Assembly (NCBI GenBank): GCA_013811715.1
Contig: JACCUS010000226.1
Span: 1 to 8,161, forward strand
Length of the DNA: 8,161 bases
Direction: 5' to 3'
Origin: Nocardioidaceae bacterium
GTDB taxonomy: Bacteria > Actinomycetota > Actinomycetes > Propionibacteriales > Nocardioidaceae
Shown: positions 1 through 6,448 of the stretch, in pieces
How positions within the stretch are numbered: the stretch's first letter is position 1
Layout of the letters: every line of letters begins with the position of its first letter
The notes under the pieces: model-generated
Database searches by the model: none
The model's input: only the letters and a program-made list of their open reading frames with translations
Told to the model about the DNA's origin: nothing
Program-made: the position numbers and the translations under genes

Positions 1-562
1 CCAGGTACGCCGAGCCGAAGCCGCCGTCGAACGACGCCACGTCTGCGTCGGTCTGCTTGAACCGGGCGTGCTCCGCCGAGGCCAGCGTCAGGTCGGCGAC
101 CACGTGCAGGCTGTGCCCGCCCCCGGCCGCCCAACCCGGTACGACGGCGATGACCACCTTCGGCATGAACCGGATCAGCCGTTGGCAGTCCAAGATGTGC
201 AGCCGGCCGAGCCGCGCGGCATCGCCCGTCCTTGCAGACTCGCCGTCGGCGTACTGGTAGCCCGCCCTCCCGCGGGTCCGCTGGTCGCCGCCGGAGCAGA
301 ACGCCCAGCCGCCGTCGCGTGGCGAGGGGCCGTTGCCGGTGAGCAGCACGCAGCCGACGTCGCTGGAGACCCGCGCGTGCTCGAGGCAGCAGATGAGCTC
401 ATCGACGGTGTGCGGCCGGAAGGCGTTGCGCACCTCTGGCCGGTTGAACGCAACCCGCACCGTGCCGTGGTCGACCGCGCGGTGGTAGGTGACGTCGGTC
501 AGCGCCTCGAAGCCGGGAACCGGCCGCCATGACTGCGGGTCGAAGATCTCCGAGACACTCAC
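1..562 (-). CDS. menB: 1,4-dihydroxy-2-naphthoyl-CoA synthase MenB (partial, C-terminus beyond left edge)
   Basis: MenB is a crotonase-fold enzyme that closes the second ring of menaquinone by converting o-succinylbenzoyl-CoA to 1,4-dihydroxy-2-naphthoyl-CoA in the cytosol. About 187 residues are visible of a family length near 280-315, so roughly the last third is missing. Seen: FNRPEVRNAFRPHT (39-52), the CSGGDQ oxyanion-hole loop (89-94), PGWAAGGGHSLH (142-153) and QTDADVASFDGG (170-181). The Asp in QTD (172) is at the position of M. tuberculosis MenB Asp185, where E. coli MenB has Gly156, so this should be the bicarbonate-independent type. Ser177 and Asp179 match the conserved SxD pair. 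I chose the GTG at 562 because the protein then begins MSVSEIFDP, as I recall for actinobacterial homologues. An in-frame ATG at 574 adds four residues (MLSR). Neither has a Shine-Dalgarno; a -10-like TATGCT lies 7 nt before the GTG. The identification is firm; the start is less so. Confidence 0.95.
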   Translation of the reverse strand, partial: MSVSEIFDPQSWRPVPGFEALTDVTYHRAVDHGTVRVAFNRPEVRNAFRPHTVDELICCLEHARVSSDVGCVLLTGNGPSPRDGGWAFCSGGDQRTRGRAGYQYADGESARTGDAARLGRLHILDCQRLIRFMPKVVIAVVPGWAAGGGHSLHVVADLTLASAEHARFKQTDADVASFDGGFGSAYL

Positions 563-569
563 CCGACTG

Positions 570-575
570 AGCATA
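570..575 (-). promoter_or_regulatory. Candidate -10 hexamer for leaderless menB
   Basis: Reading the minus strand, TATGCT (575 to 570) is followed by 7 nt and then the GTG start at 562. This fits the TANNNT-N6/7-start arrangement of leaderless actinobacterial transcripts. No convincing -35 is visible upstream. The hexamer overlaps the alternative ATG at 574, so if it is the real -10 that ATG cannot be the start. Confidence 0.35.
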
Positions 576-636
576 AAGGGCTGGTCGCGGGCGCACACCG
601 ATTGCGGCGACCGACGCCGCTCCTAGCTCTGCTTGT

Positions 637-676
637 GGCTGAACGTTGGCGGCGTATGCCGGGCGTGTCTTCAGCC
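637..676 (-). terminator. Stem-loop candidate downstream of the permease gene
   Basis: GGCTGAA (637-643) and TTCAGCC (670-676) form a perfect 7-bp inverted repeat around a 26-nt loop. The loop holds a second small hairpin, CGGC-GTAT-GCCG (650-661). It starts about 30 nt after the permease stop, inside the gap before menB. There is no T-tract on either strand, so a classic Rho-independent terminator is not shown. U-less terminators have been proposed in actinobacteria. The rest of 575-706 shows no convincing coding sequence. Confidence 0.25.
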
Positions 677-706
677 GTAGCGGTGCAGGCAGCGATGCGC
701 GCCGCT

Positions 707-2206
707 TCACTGGACCGCGGCGGCGGGCCGCGTCTCCGGCGCGTGCTCCTCCTGACGACGTACCCGACCCCGACACAGCACCAGATAGCCGACGAACGAG
801 AACGCGAACGCGAAGGCCACACCGAGGTTGGCGCCCGACCAGGTGCCGGTCTTGCCGCCCAGCCCCAGCGGCTCTAGCAGATATCCCTGCCACCCGAACC
901 CCTCGAAGAAGCTCACGACCAGCCCCCAGCCGACGGCCATGCTCACGACCATCAAGCTGACCGGCACGGGGTTGACCGCGCCGTAGCGACCCGAGGAGTC
1001 GAACAGCGCCGCCTGGTCGTAATCCTTCCTACGCAGCAGCAAATCAGCCAAGAAGATGCCGCACCACGATGTGATCGGCACCCCGAGCGTGATCAAGAAG
1101 CCCTGGAACGGCCCCAAGAAGTCCTGCGCGAACCACACCACGTAGATCGCGCCGACGACCATCAACACGCCGTCGAGCAAGGCGGCTGCCCACCGCGGCA
1201 ACGGCACCCCTAGCGTGAGCAGGGCCAGACCGGACGAGTAGATGTCGAGCACCGCGCCGGCAACCAGCCCGGCGACGACCACCACCGCGTATATGAGCAA
1301 GAAGCCGTCCGGCAGCAGTCCCGCCAACGTGCCGAGCGGGTCTTCGCCGATCGGGTCGATCAGGTCCGGCCGCGACCCGATCAGCAGCAGCCCGTAGCTC
1401 AGCAGTACGACGGGAGCGACGGCGCCACCGAACGTCGTCCAGCCGACGACTCCGCCGCTCGACGTGCGGCGCGGCAGGTACCGGGAGTAGTCGGCGGCCG
1501 AGTTCACCCACGACAGCCCGAACGCGGTCATCATCAAGAGAAGCGCCCCGATCACGGCGGTGATATCGCCACCCGGCAGGGCCCCGACCTCGGCGAGGTC
1601 GATCTCGTCGAGCGTCAGTGCGATGTAGGCGATGGTGAGCACGATCGTGGCGTACGTCAGCCACTTCTGGAGCCGCATGATCAGGTCGAAGCCGAGCACT
1701 CCCGCCACCACGATGAGACTCGCGACGACGAGGAAGGCGATGACCTTGGTGAGGTCGCCAGAGCTCCAGCCGAGCTCACGGAAGATGGTGGCGGTGGCCA
1801 GCGTCGACAACGCGACGAGCGCGGTCTCCCAGCCGACGAGGATCAGGTAGGAGACCACGGTCGGAAGCCCGTTCCCCTTGACCCCGAACGCCGCGCGCGA
1901 GAGCGCCATGGTGGGCGCCGAGCCCCGCTTGCCGGCCAGCGAGACCAGCCCGACGAGCAAGAACGACGCGGTCGAGCCGACGACCGCCGCGAAGGCGGCC
2001 TGCCAGAACGACAGGCCGAAGTAGAGGACGAAGGCGGCGTAGGCCAGCCCCAGCACGGAGATGTTGGCGGCGCACCACGGCCAGAACAGGTCGTGCGCGC
2101 TGCCTTTGCGTTCGGACTCGGAGATGACGTTGATGCCGTTGCGCTCGACGGCGAGGGCGTTGCCGTAGGCGTTGTCCGACGGGGTGGTCGGGCCGTTGCC
2201 GCTCAT
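707..2206 (-). CDS. NCS1-family purine/cytosine permease
   Basis: Predicted 499-residue inner-membrane secondary transporter of the nucleobase:cation symporter-1 family (cytosine/purine/allantoin permease). These carriers usually import a nucleobase or related heterocycle with H+ or Na+. Seen: the family N-terminus ERNGINVISESERKG...DLFWPWCAANIS (21-50), SAPTMALSRAAFGVKGN (96-112) and SWVNSAADYSRYLPR (232-246). About twelve hydrophobic segments fall near 45-67, 69-91, 114-136, 153-173, 183-199, 215-236, 255-277, 303-330, 340-360, 366-390, 413-434 and 457-478. The hydrophilic tail (480-499) should be cytoplasmic. The start is ATG 2206, which overlaps the kinase stop (ATGA) and has AGGGAGGAG 5 nt upstream. 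Longer in-frame starts would run about 100 residues back into the kinase gene and encode an arginine/glycine-rich, non-homologous stretch. Family membership is firm; the substrate cannot be read from sequence. Confidence 0.9.
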   Translation of the reverse strand: MSGNGPTTPSDNAYGNALAVERNGINVISESERKGSAHDLFWPWCAANISVLGLAYAAFVLYFGLSFWQAAFAAVVGSTASFLLVGLVSLAGKRGSAPTMALSRAAFGVKGNGLPTVVSYLILVGWETALVALSTLATATIFRELGWSSGDLTKVIAFLVVASLIVVAGVLGFDLIMRLQKWLTYATIVLTIAYIALTLDEIDLAEVGALPGGDITAVIGALLLMMTAFGLSWVNSAADYSRYLPRRTSSGGVVGWTTFGGAVAPVVLLSYGLLLIGSRPDLIDPIGEDPLGTLAGLLPDGFLLIYAVVVVAGLVAGAVLDIYSSGLALLTLGVPLPRWAAALLDGVLMVVGAIYVVWFAQDFLGPFQGFLITLGVPITSWCGIFLADLLLRRKDYDQAALFDSSGRYGAVNPVPVSLMVVSMAVGWGLVVSFFEGFGWQGYLLEPLGLGGKTGTWSGANLGVAFAFAFSFVGYLVLCRGRVRRQEEHAPETRPAAAVQ

Positions 2207-3129
2207 CCCAGCTCCTCCCTGGTCGGCGGGTCGGCGCCAGCACGCCCGCACGTCAACGCCGACACCAATGCTGCCCGATGCAGCACCGAGGTCAACACTC
2301 GCTCCGGCATCGCTCCCACCGAGCCCGGTTCGACGCAGCCTCCGTCGGCGAGCCCCGACAACAGGCCGGCCATGAACGCGTCGCCGGCACCGATCGTATC
2401 CACAACCCGCACCGTCGGGGCAGCCGCCTCCACAGGTGGCGACGTACCCTTGACAGCCAGCCAGCCGGCTGCTCCGCGCGTCATCACCACCAGTTCCGCA
2501 CCCAGCCCCAGCCAATGGGTGAGCACATCGACAGCCGCCGCCTCGGGGTACAGCCAGCCGATGTCATCGTCACTGGCCTTGACCACGTGCGCGGCCGCCA
2601 CGAACCGCTCAACCCGTACGACCGCCTCGGCACGATCACCCGCCAGCGTCGGCCGGACGTTCGGGTCGTAGCTGACGAGCACGCCTCCGGCGGCGTGCAA
2701 CCACTCCACGCGACCAAGCACCGCCCCTGCTCCGGGCTCTATCGCGGCGGCGAGGGAGCCGGTGTGCAGGACACGGGTGGAAGCGGGGATCCCGGCGAGC
2801 TCCTCGCTCGTCCATCCCCAGTCAGCCGTCCCGTTCACGTAGAAGTCGTACGAAGCCTGGCCGGCTGGGTCGAGGGTGGCCAGCGCGAGCGTTGCCTGGG
2901 CCGGGCTGGAGACGCCGGCCGACAGCCCCAGCCGGTTGTGCTCGGCGTGCCGCCGCACGACGTCGCCCAGCGACCCGTCCGACAACCGCGCCATCAGCTC
3001 GGTCTGGTGCCCGAGACGCCGCAGCGCGACAGCGACGTTGAGCGGCCCGCCACCGGGCCGGGCGACGTACGCGCCACCAGGCTCGGCCTGCACCAGATCG
3101 ATCAGCGCCTCACCGATGACGGTGAACAC
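2203..3129 (-). CDS. PfkB (ribokinase)-family carbohydrate kinase, fructokinase-like
   Basis: Predicted cytosolic ATP-dependent kinase of 308 residues, the usual length for PfkB fructokinases and ribokinases. Seen: N-terminal FTVIGEALIDL (2-12) with the substrate-side Asp11; PfkB signature 1, GGGPLNVAVALRRLG (26-40); DPNVR (155-159); KASDDDIGWLYP (184-195); and signature 2, DTIGAGDAFMAGLL (244-257). The last contains the GAGD anion hole and catalytic base Asp250. The start is GTG 3129, with AGGAGG 5 nt upstream; upstream in-frame codons give arginine-rich non-homologous sequence across the promoter region. It is first in an operon and overlaps the NCS1 permease by four bases, so it probably phosphorylates what the permease brings in, or a product of it. 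Overall similarity is to fructokinases, but nucleoside, 2-keto-3-deoxygluconate or vitamin kinases of the same fold cannot be excluded. Family firm, substrate unknown. Confidence 0.9.
   Translation of the reverse strand: MFTVIGEALIDLVQAEPGGAYVARPGGGPLNVAVALRRLGHQTELMARLSDGSLGDVVRRHAEHNRLGLSAGVSSPAQATLALATLDPAGQASYDFYVNGTADWGWTSEELAGIPASTRVLHTGSLAAAIEPGAGAVLGRVEWLHAAGGVLVSYDPNVRPTLAGDRAEAVVRVERFVAAAHVVKASDDDIGWLYPEAAAVDVLTHWLGLGAELVVMTRGAAGWLAVKGTSPPVEAAAPTVRVVDTIGAGDAFMAGLLSGLADGGCVEPGSVGAMPERVLTSVLHRAALVSALTCGRAGADPPTREELG
2212..2220 (-). promoter_or_regulatory. Strong Shine-Dalgarno of the permease, inside the kinase 3' end
   Basis: On the minus strand AGGGAGGAG is followed by CTGGG and the ATG at 2206. 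It lies within the last codons of the kinase gene and fixes the permease start. Combined with the ATGA overlap it implies translational coupling or reinitiation from one bicistronic mRNA. Confidence 0.8.
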
Positions 3130-3134
3130 AGCTG

Positions 3135-3140
3135 CCTCCT
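3135..3140 (-). promoter_or_regulatory. Perfect AGGAGG Shine-Dalgarno of the kinase gene
   Basis: On the minus strand AGGAGG is followed by CAGCT and the GTG start at 3129. The motif decides the start in favour of GTG 3129 over several longer in-frame possibilities. Confidence 0.85.
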
Positions 3141-3213
3141 GAACCTCGCGGCATGCACCTGGTGGTTGCGGACGTGCCACGATCACGCTAGTCGAGGAGC
3201 GGCACCGGTGGGC

Positions 3214-3219
3214 TACGGT
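3214..3219 (+). promoter_or_regulatory. Candidate -10 hexamer for leaderless plsC-like gene
   Basis: TACGGT is followed by 7 nt and GTG 3227. No -35 match to TTGACA is seen at 16-19 nt spacing. The 97-nt divergent region 3130-3226 must also carry the kinase promoter on the other strand. There TAGCGT (3190 to 3185) is the only TANNNT hexamer I would consider, and it is weak. Confidence 0.35.
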
Positions 3220-3226
3220 GTGGCGC

Positions 3227-3994
3227 GTGCGCGACATCACCTACCCACCGATCGTCGTCGCGGTCAAGATGGCGTTCAAGGCGATGGGGCTGAGGTTCTG
3301 CATCCGGGGCAGCGAGCACGTCCCTCGCCGAGGCGGCGCCGTGCTGGCGGTCAACCACATCAGCTACGTCGACTTCGTCTTCGGCGGTCTCGCCGCCCAG
3401 CAGGCTGACCGGCTGGTGCGCTACATGTCGAAGCGGGAACTGTTCGACCACCGACTGACCGGGCCCCTCGTGCGGTCGCTGCATCACATCGAGGTCGACC
3501 GGGCCGACGGCGCCGCGTCGTACCGGACCGCGATCGAGTTCCTGCAGGCCGGTGAGGTCGTCGGTGTGTTCCCCGAGGCCACGATCAGCCGCAGCTTCGA
3601 GCTCAAGCGCTTCAAGACCGGCGCGGCGCGGCTCGCGGCGGCCGCCGACGTGCCCCTGGTCCCGCTGATCCTGTGGGGCACGCAGCGCATCTACACCAAG
3701 GACCACCCGCGCGACTTCTCCCGCGGCAAGCCGATCTCGCTCACCCTGGGCCCGCCGGTCGACGTGACCGGCCGTGACCCGACCGCGGACACCGCGCTGC
3801 TGCGCAACGAGATGTCCCGGCTGCTCGATGAGACGATCCGCGCCTACCCCGAGACCGAGCCGGGCGCCTGGTGGATGCCCCGGTCGTACGGCGGATCGGC
3901 GCCCACCCCCGAGGAGGCGCTCCGCCTCGACGCCGAGGAGATGCGCCGCCGTGCCGAGAAGCGCGCCACCAGCAAGAAGCGCGCCGCCAAGTAG
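3227..3994 (+). CDS. PlsC-like 1-acyl-sn-glycerol-3-phosphate / lysophospholipid acyltransferase
   Basis: Predicted membrane-associated acyltransferase (255 residues) that would acylate lysophosphatidic acid or a related lysolipid in phospholipid synthesis. Seen: motif I NHISYVD (43-49) with the catalytic H-X4-D pair His44/Asp49; motif II-like HHIEVDR (86-92); motif III FPEATISRSF (115-124), where the more usual FPEGT is FPEAT; motif IV VPLVPL (142-147). A weakly hydrophobic stretch at 8-22 may help membrane association. The C-terminus is charged and ends in a Lys/Arg-rich tail (KKRAAK), which could contact lipid head groups. Start: GTG 3227 gives MRDITYPPI and sits 7 nt after a TACGGT -10-like hexamer; GTG 3218, three codons upstream, is the alternative. 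Neither has a properly placed Shine-Dalgarno. The gene is divergent from the kinase operon and convergent with the M13 peptidase. Family firm; the exact lipid acceptor is inferred. Confidence 0.9.
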   Translation: MRDITYPPIVVAVKMAFKAMGLRFCIRGSEHVPRRGGAVLAVNHISYVDFVFGGLAAQQADRLVRYMSKRELFDHRLTGPLVRSLHHIEVDRADGAASYRTAIEFLQAGEVVGVFPEATISRSFELKRFKTGAARLAAAADVPLVPLILWGTQRIYTKDHPRDFSRGKPISLTLGPPVDVTGRDPTADTALLRNEMSRLLDETIRAYPETEPGAWWMPRSYGGSAPTPEEALRLDAEEMRRRAEKRATSKKRAAK

Positions 3995-4038
3995 CCTCCG
4001 CCTCTCCCCGCACGGACGAGGTGGCGAGACTCGGCGGC

Positions 4039-6009
4039 TCACCAGATGCGGACACGGTGCTCGGGGTCGAGCCACAGCCCGTCGCCCGGCCTGGTCTCGA
4101 AGGCTTCGTGGAACTCGTCGATGTTGCGCACAATGTTGGCGCGGAACTCCGGCGGTGAGTGCGGGTCGACCGCGAGCAGCTGCAGCTCGAGCTGCTCGCG
4201 TCGCTTGCCGCGCCAGCACAGCACCCAGTTGACCAAGACACGCTGGGTGCCGGTCATCCCGTCGACCACCGGGGACTCCTCACCGTCGAGGCTGATGCGG
4301 TATGCCTCCAACCCGATGGTCAGCCCACCCAGGTCACCGATGTTCTCCCCCACGGTCAAGGCGCCGTTGACCCGGCGGCCCGGCAGTTGACGCGGCTCGA
4401 AATCGCCGTACTGCTCGATCAACGCGTCGGCGCGTTCGGTGAAGCGCGCCCGGTCGTCGTCGGTCCACCAGTCGACGAGGTTGCCGTCGCCGTCGTACTG
4501 TGAGCCCTGGTCGTCGAAGCCGTGCCCGATCTCGTGCCCGATCACCGCGCCGATGCCGCCGTAGTTGTAGGCCGGGTCGGCGTCGGGATCGAAGAACGGC
4601 GGCTGCAAGATCCCCGCCGGGAAGCAGATCTCGTTGGTGCCCGGGTTGTAGTACGCGTTCACGGTCTGCGCGTTCATCAGCCACTCGGCCCGGTCGACCG
4701 GCTGGCCGACCTTGCGCAGCTGCCGCTCGGTCTCGAATGCGGTGGCCCGCCGGACGTTTCCGAGCAGATCACCGCGGTCGATCTTCAGCGCGGAGTAGTC
4801 GCGCCAGGTGTCGGGGTAGCCGATCTTGGGGAGAAACGTGTCGAGCTTCTCCAGCGCTCGGCGCCGGGTGTCCGGTCCCATCCAGTCGAGCTTGCCGATG
4901 TTGCGCCGGTACGCCTCGACGAGGTTGGCGACCAGGGCGTCCATCCGCGCCTTGGCCGCGGGCGGGAAGTGCCGGGCGACGTACTCCTCGCCGACAGCCT
5001 CGCCGAGCGCTTCGTCCACCAACGCGACGCCGCGCTTCCAGCGCTTCCGCAGCTCCTCGGTCCCGGCCAGCGTGCCCGAGTAGAAGTCGAAGTTCTCGAC
5101 GACGAACGCATCGCTGAGGTACGGCGCCGCAGCGCTCGCCACCTGCCACTTCAGCCACACCTTCCAGTCCTCGAGCGGTACGGAGTTCAACGACTCCGCC
5201 AAGGTGTCGAGGTAGCTGGGCTGTCGCACGACCACCTCGTCGAAGGCCTGGTCGGGGGCCTGCATCGCCGCCGTCCAAACAGCCCAGTCGAAGGACGGCG
5301 CGGCCGCCACCAGGTCACGGCGCGACGTCAGGTTGTAGGTCTTCACCACGTCACGGCAGGCCACCCGGTCCCAATGCCCGGAGGCGAGGCGGGCCTCGAG
5401 CGCCATGACGCGCTGCGCCGCCTCGTCGACGTCGCCGTTGAGACCGACCAGGCGCAGCATGGCCGCCACGTGAGCGACGTACTTCTTCCTGATCTCGGCG
5501 AAGGTGTCTTCGCGGTAGTAGGACTCGTCGGGCAGTCCGAGGCCGCCCTGGGTGACGTTGACGAGGTAACGGCTCGAGTCGCGGTCGTCGGTGTCGACAT
5601 ACGTGCCGACGACGCCGGCCACCCCGGACCGCTCGAAGGTGCCGAGCAGTGCGGCCAGCTCGGTCGCGCTGGTGACGGCGTCGATCGCGGCAAGGTCGTC
5701 GGCCAGCGGCTCGGCCCCGAGGGCCTCCGCGCGCTCCTCGTCGAGGAAGCTGGCGAACAGGTCGCCCATCTTCTGGGCGTTGGAGCCGGGCGGGGCTTCG
5801 CCGGACACGGCACGGGCGGCCGCGTCCTTGAGGATGTCGCCAACCTGCTCCTCGGCGTCCAGCCGCAGCTGGATGAAGGAGCCGGTGGCCGGTAGGTCGG
5901 CTGGGATCTTGGCGGAGTCGAGCCAGCCGCCGTTGACGTGACCGAACAGGTCGTCCTGCGGCCGGATGGCAGGGTCCATCCCGTCGATCTTGATGTCCAG
6001 TTCGCTCAC
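4039..6009 (-). CDS. M13-family zinc metallopeptidase (neprilysin/PepO/Zmp1-like)
   Basis: Predicted zinc endopeptidase of 656 residues, full length for the family (M. tuberculosis Zmp1 is about 660). It cleaves oligopeptides. The active site is complete: substrate-binding NAYY (451-454); HEIGH (492-496) with zinc ligands His492 and His496 and catalytic Glu493; GENIGD (554-559) with third ligand Glu555 and Asp559; DPHSPPEFR (615-623) with His617 and Arg623. The His492-to-Glu555 gap of 63 equals the His583-Glu646 gap of neprilysin, and His617/Arg623 correspond to His711/Arg717. It ends in the typical VRIW. The N-terminus (MSELDIKIDGMDPAIRPQDD) has no signal peptide or membrane segment, so it is cytosolic or exported by a non-classical route. 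Start GTG 6009 has GAGAGGG 6 nt upstream; that site overlaps one arm of an inverted repeat. The 44-bp convergent gap to plsC (3995-4038) holds no clear terminator. Confidence 0.96.
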   Translation of the reverse strand: MSELDIKIDGMDPAIRPQDDLFGHVNGGWLDSAKIPADLPATGSFIQLRLDAEEQVGDILKDAAARAVSGEAPPGSNAQKMGDLFASFLDEERAEALGAEPLADDLAAIDAVTSATELAALLGTFERSGVAGVVGTYVDTDDRDSSRYLVNVTQGGLGLPDESYYREDTFAEIRKKYVAHVAAMLRLVGLNGDVDEAAQRVMALEARLASGHWDRVACRDVVKTYNLTSRRDLVAAAPSFDWAVWTAAMQAPDQAFDEVVVRQPSYLDTLAESLNSVPLEDWKVWLKWQVASAAAPYLSDAFVVENFDFYSGTLAGTEELRKRWKRGVALVDEALGEAVGEEYVARHFPPAAKARMDALVANLVEAYRRNIGKLDWMGPDTRRRALEKLDTFLPKIGYPDTWRDYSALKIDRGDLLGNVRRATAFETERQLRKVGQPVDRAEWLMNAQTVNAYYNPGTNEICFPAGILQPPFFDPDADPAYNYGGIGAVIGHEIGHGFDDQGSQYDGDGNLVDWWTDDDRARFTERADALIEQYGDFEPRQLPGRRVNGALTVGENIGDLGGLTIGLEAYRISLDGEESPVVDGMTGTQRVLVNWVLCWRGKRREQLELQLLAVDPHSPPEFRANIVRNIDEFHEAFETRPGDGLWLDPEHRVRIW

Positions 6010-6015
6010 GTTACG

Positions 6016-6022
6016 CCCTCTC
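6016..6022 (-). promoter_or_regulatory. Ribosome-binding site of the M13 peptidase gene
   Basis: GAGAGGG on the minus strand, followed by CGTAAC and the GTG at 6009. Its first four bases are also the end of the right-hand hairpin arm at 6019-6026. Confidence 0.55.
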
Positions 6023-6050
6023 GGCTGCTATGACACGGTAAGAGCCGAGA
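6019..6050 (-). repeat. 8-bp inverted repeat overlapping the M13 ribosome-binding site
   Basis: TCTCGGCT (6019-6026) and AGCCGAGA (6043-6050) are perfect inverted copies 16 nt apart. In the peptidase mRNA they would form a hairpin whose 3' arm shares GAGA with the Shine-Dalgarno. A second, shorter inverted repeat, CGAGA-CTA-TCTCG (6046-6058), overlaps the distal arm. The element could be an operator in the divergent promoter region or an mRNA hairpin limiting translation. Its function is inferred only from position. Confidence 0.4.
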
Positions 6051-6091
6051 CTATCTCGCCTTCGAAACCACGGGCTCGTGCCAGATCGGGC

Positions 6092-6097
6092 TAGAGT
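6092..6097 (+). promoter_or_regulatory. Candidate -10 hexamer for leaderless zinc-ribbon gene
   Basis: TAGAGT, then 6 nt, then ATG 6104. No Shine-Dalgarno is present before this ATG, and no good -35 hexamer lies at standard spacing. Of the three TANNNT candidates in the window, this has one of the closer matches to TATAAT (TA..-T with A at position 4 replaced by A/G). Confidence 0.4.
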
Positions 6098-6103
6098 CAC
6101 GCC

Positions 6104-6448
6104 ATGGAGTGCCCAGTTGACCAGTCCGTGCTGCAGATGACCGAGCGTCAAGGCGTCGAGATCGACTACTGCCCCCAGTGCCGCGGCGTGTGGCTTGACC
6201 GTGGCGAGCTCGACAAGATCATCGACCGGGCACCGGCGGGAGGGACCCCCGCTGCGCCGCCACCCCCGCGCCAGGAGCGGCGGTACGACGACAGCCGGCG
6301 CGACCACAGCCGGCACGACGACGATGATGACGACAACCGGCACGAAGGACACCGCTACGAAAACGAGCATCGCCGCTACTCCGGTGACCACCATCATCAG
6401 AAGAAGAAGCGCAAAGAGGGCTTCCTCGGCGAGCTCTTCGACTTCTGA
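6104..6448 (+). CDS. TFIIB-type zinc-ribbon protein (zf-TFIIB family)
   Basis: Small 114-residue cytosolic protein of unknown cellular role. The N-terminal third matches the zf-TFIIB ribbon: CPVD (3-6), TERQGVEIDYCPQCRGVWLDRGELDKII (13-40) with the CPxC knuckle Cys23/Cys26 and the family GVWLDRGELD signature. The first knuckle has Cys3 but Asp6 where many homologues have a second Cys, so zinc would need Asp6 as ligand or an incomplete site. Residues 43-55 are Pro/Ala-rich. Residues 56-99 are a low-complexity hydrophilic stretch rich in Arg, His and Asp, with a six-Asp run (72-77) and HHH (96-98). The C-terminus is KKKRKEGFLGELFDF, a basic patch plus a short hydrophobic motif that I recall recurring in homologues. 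The stop TGA (6446-6448) directly abuts the stop of the convergent GlgC-like gene. Family firm, function unknown. Confidence 0.88.
   Translation: MECPVDQSVLQMTERQGVEIDYCPQCRGVWLDRGELDKIIDRAPAGGTPAAPPPPRQERRYDDSRRDHSRHDDDDDDNRHEGHRYENEHRRYSGDHHHQKKKRKEGFLGELFDF

Noticed and set aside
2207..2515. A 103-residue N-terminal extension of the permease
   Set aside because: It lies wholly inside the kinase gene, is Gly/Arg/Cys-rich and does not resemble NCS1 transporters; the strong Shine-Dalgarno and ATGA overlap point to ATG 2206.
3203..3210. CACCGGTG palindrome in the kinase/plsC divergent region as an operator
   Set aside because: Eight bases of GC-rich self-complementary sequence are likely by chance here, and no second copy is placed to form an operator pair.
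2278..3408. A 376-codon plus-strand frame opposite the kinase gene
   Set aside because: Antisense to a clear PfkB kinase and crossing the divergent promoter region into plsC in a different frame; no protein family signature.
3995..4038. Possible terminator between the convergent plsC-like and M13 genes
   Set aside because: The only pairing I found (AGCC..GCC with GGCGGCT) needs a 3-nt bulge and has no T-tract on either strand.
3188..4219. A 343-codon minus-strand frame opposite the plsC-like gene
   Set aside because: Arg/Ala/Gly-rich translation without motifs, and it overlaps both a well-supported acyltransferase and the end of the M13 gene.
4522..5895. A 457-codon open frame on the plus strand opposite the M13 peptidase gene
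   Set aside because: It is antisense to a gene with a complete M13 active site, its translation shows no recognisable motif, and long antisense frames are expected in high-GC DNA.
6281..6360. Repeat-like stretch (cggc/gacgac runs) in the zinc-ribbon gene as a DNA repeat element
   Set aside because: It is explained by the low-complexity Arg/His/Asp coding sequence; no regular unit length is kept.
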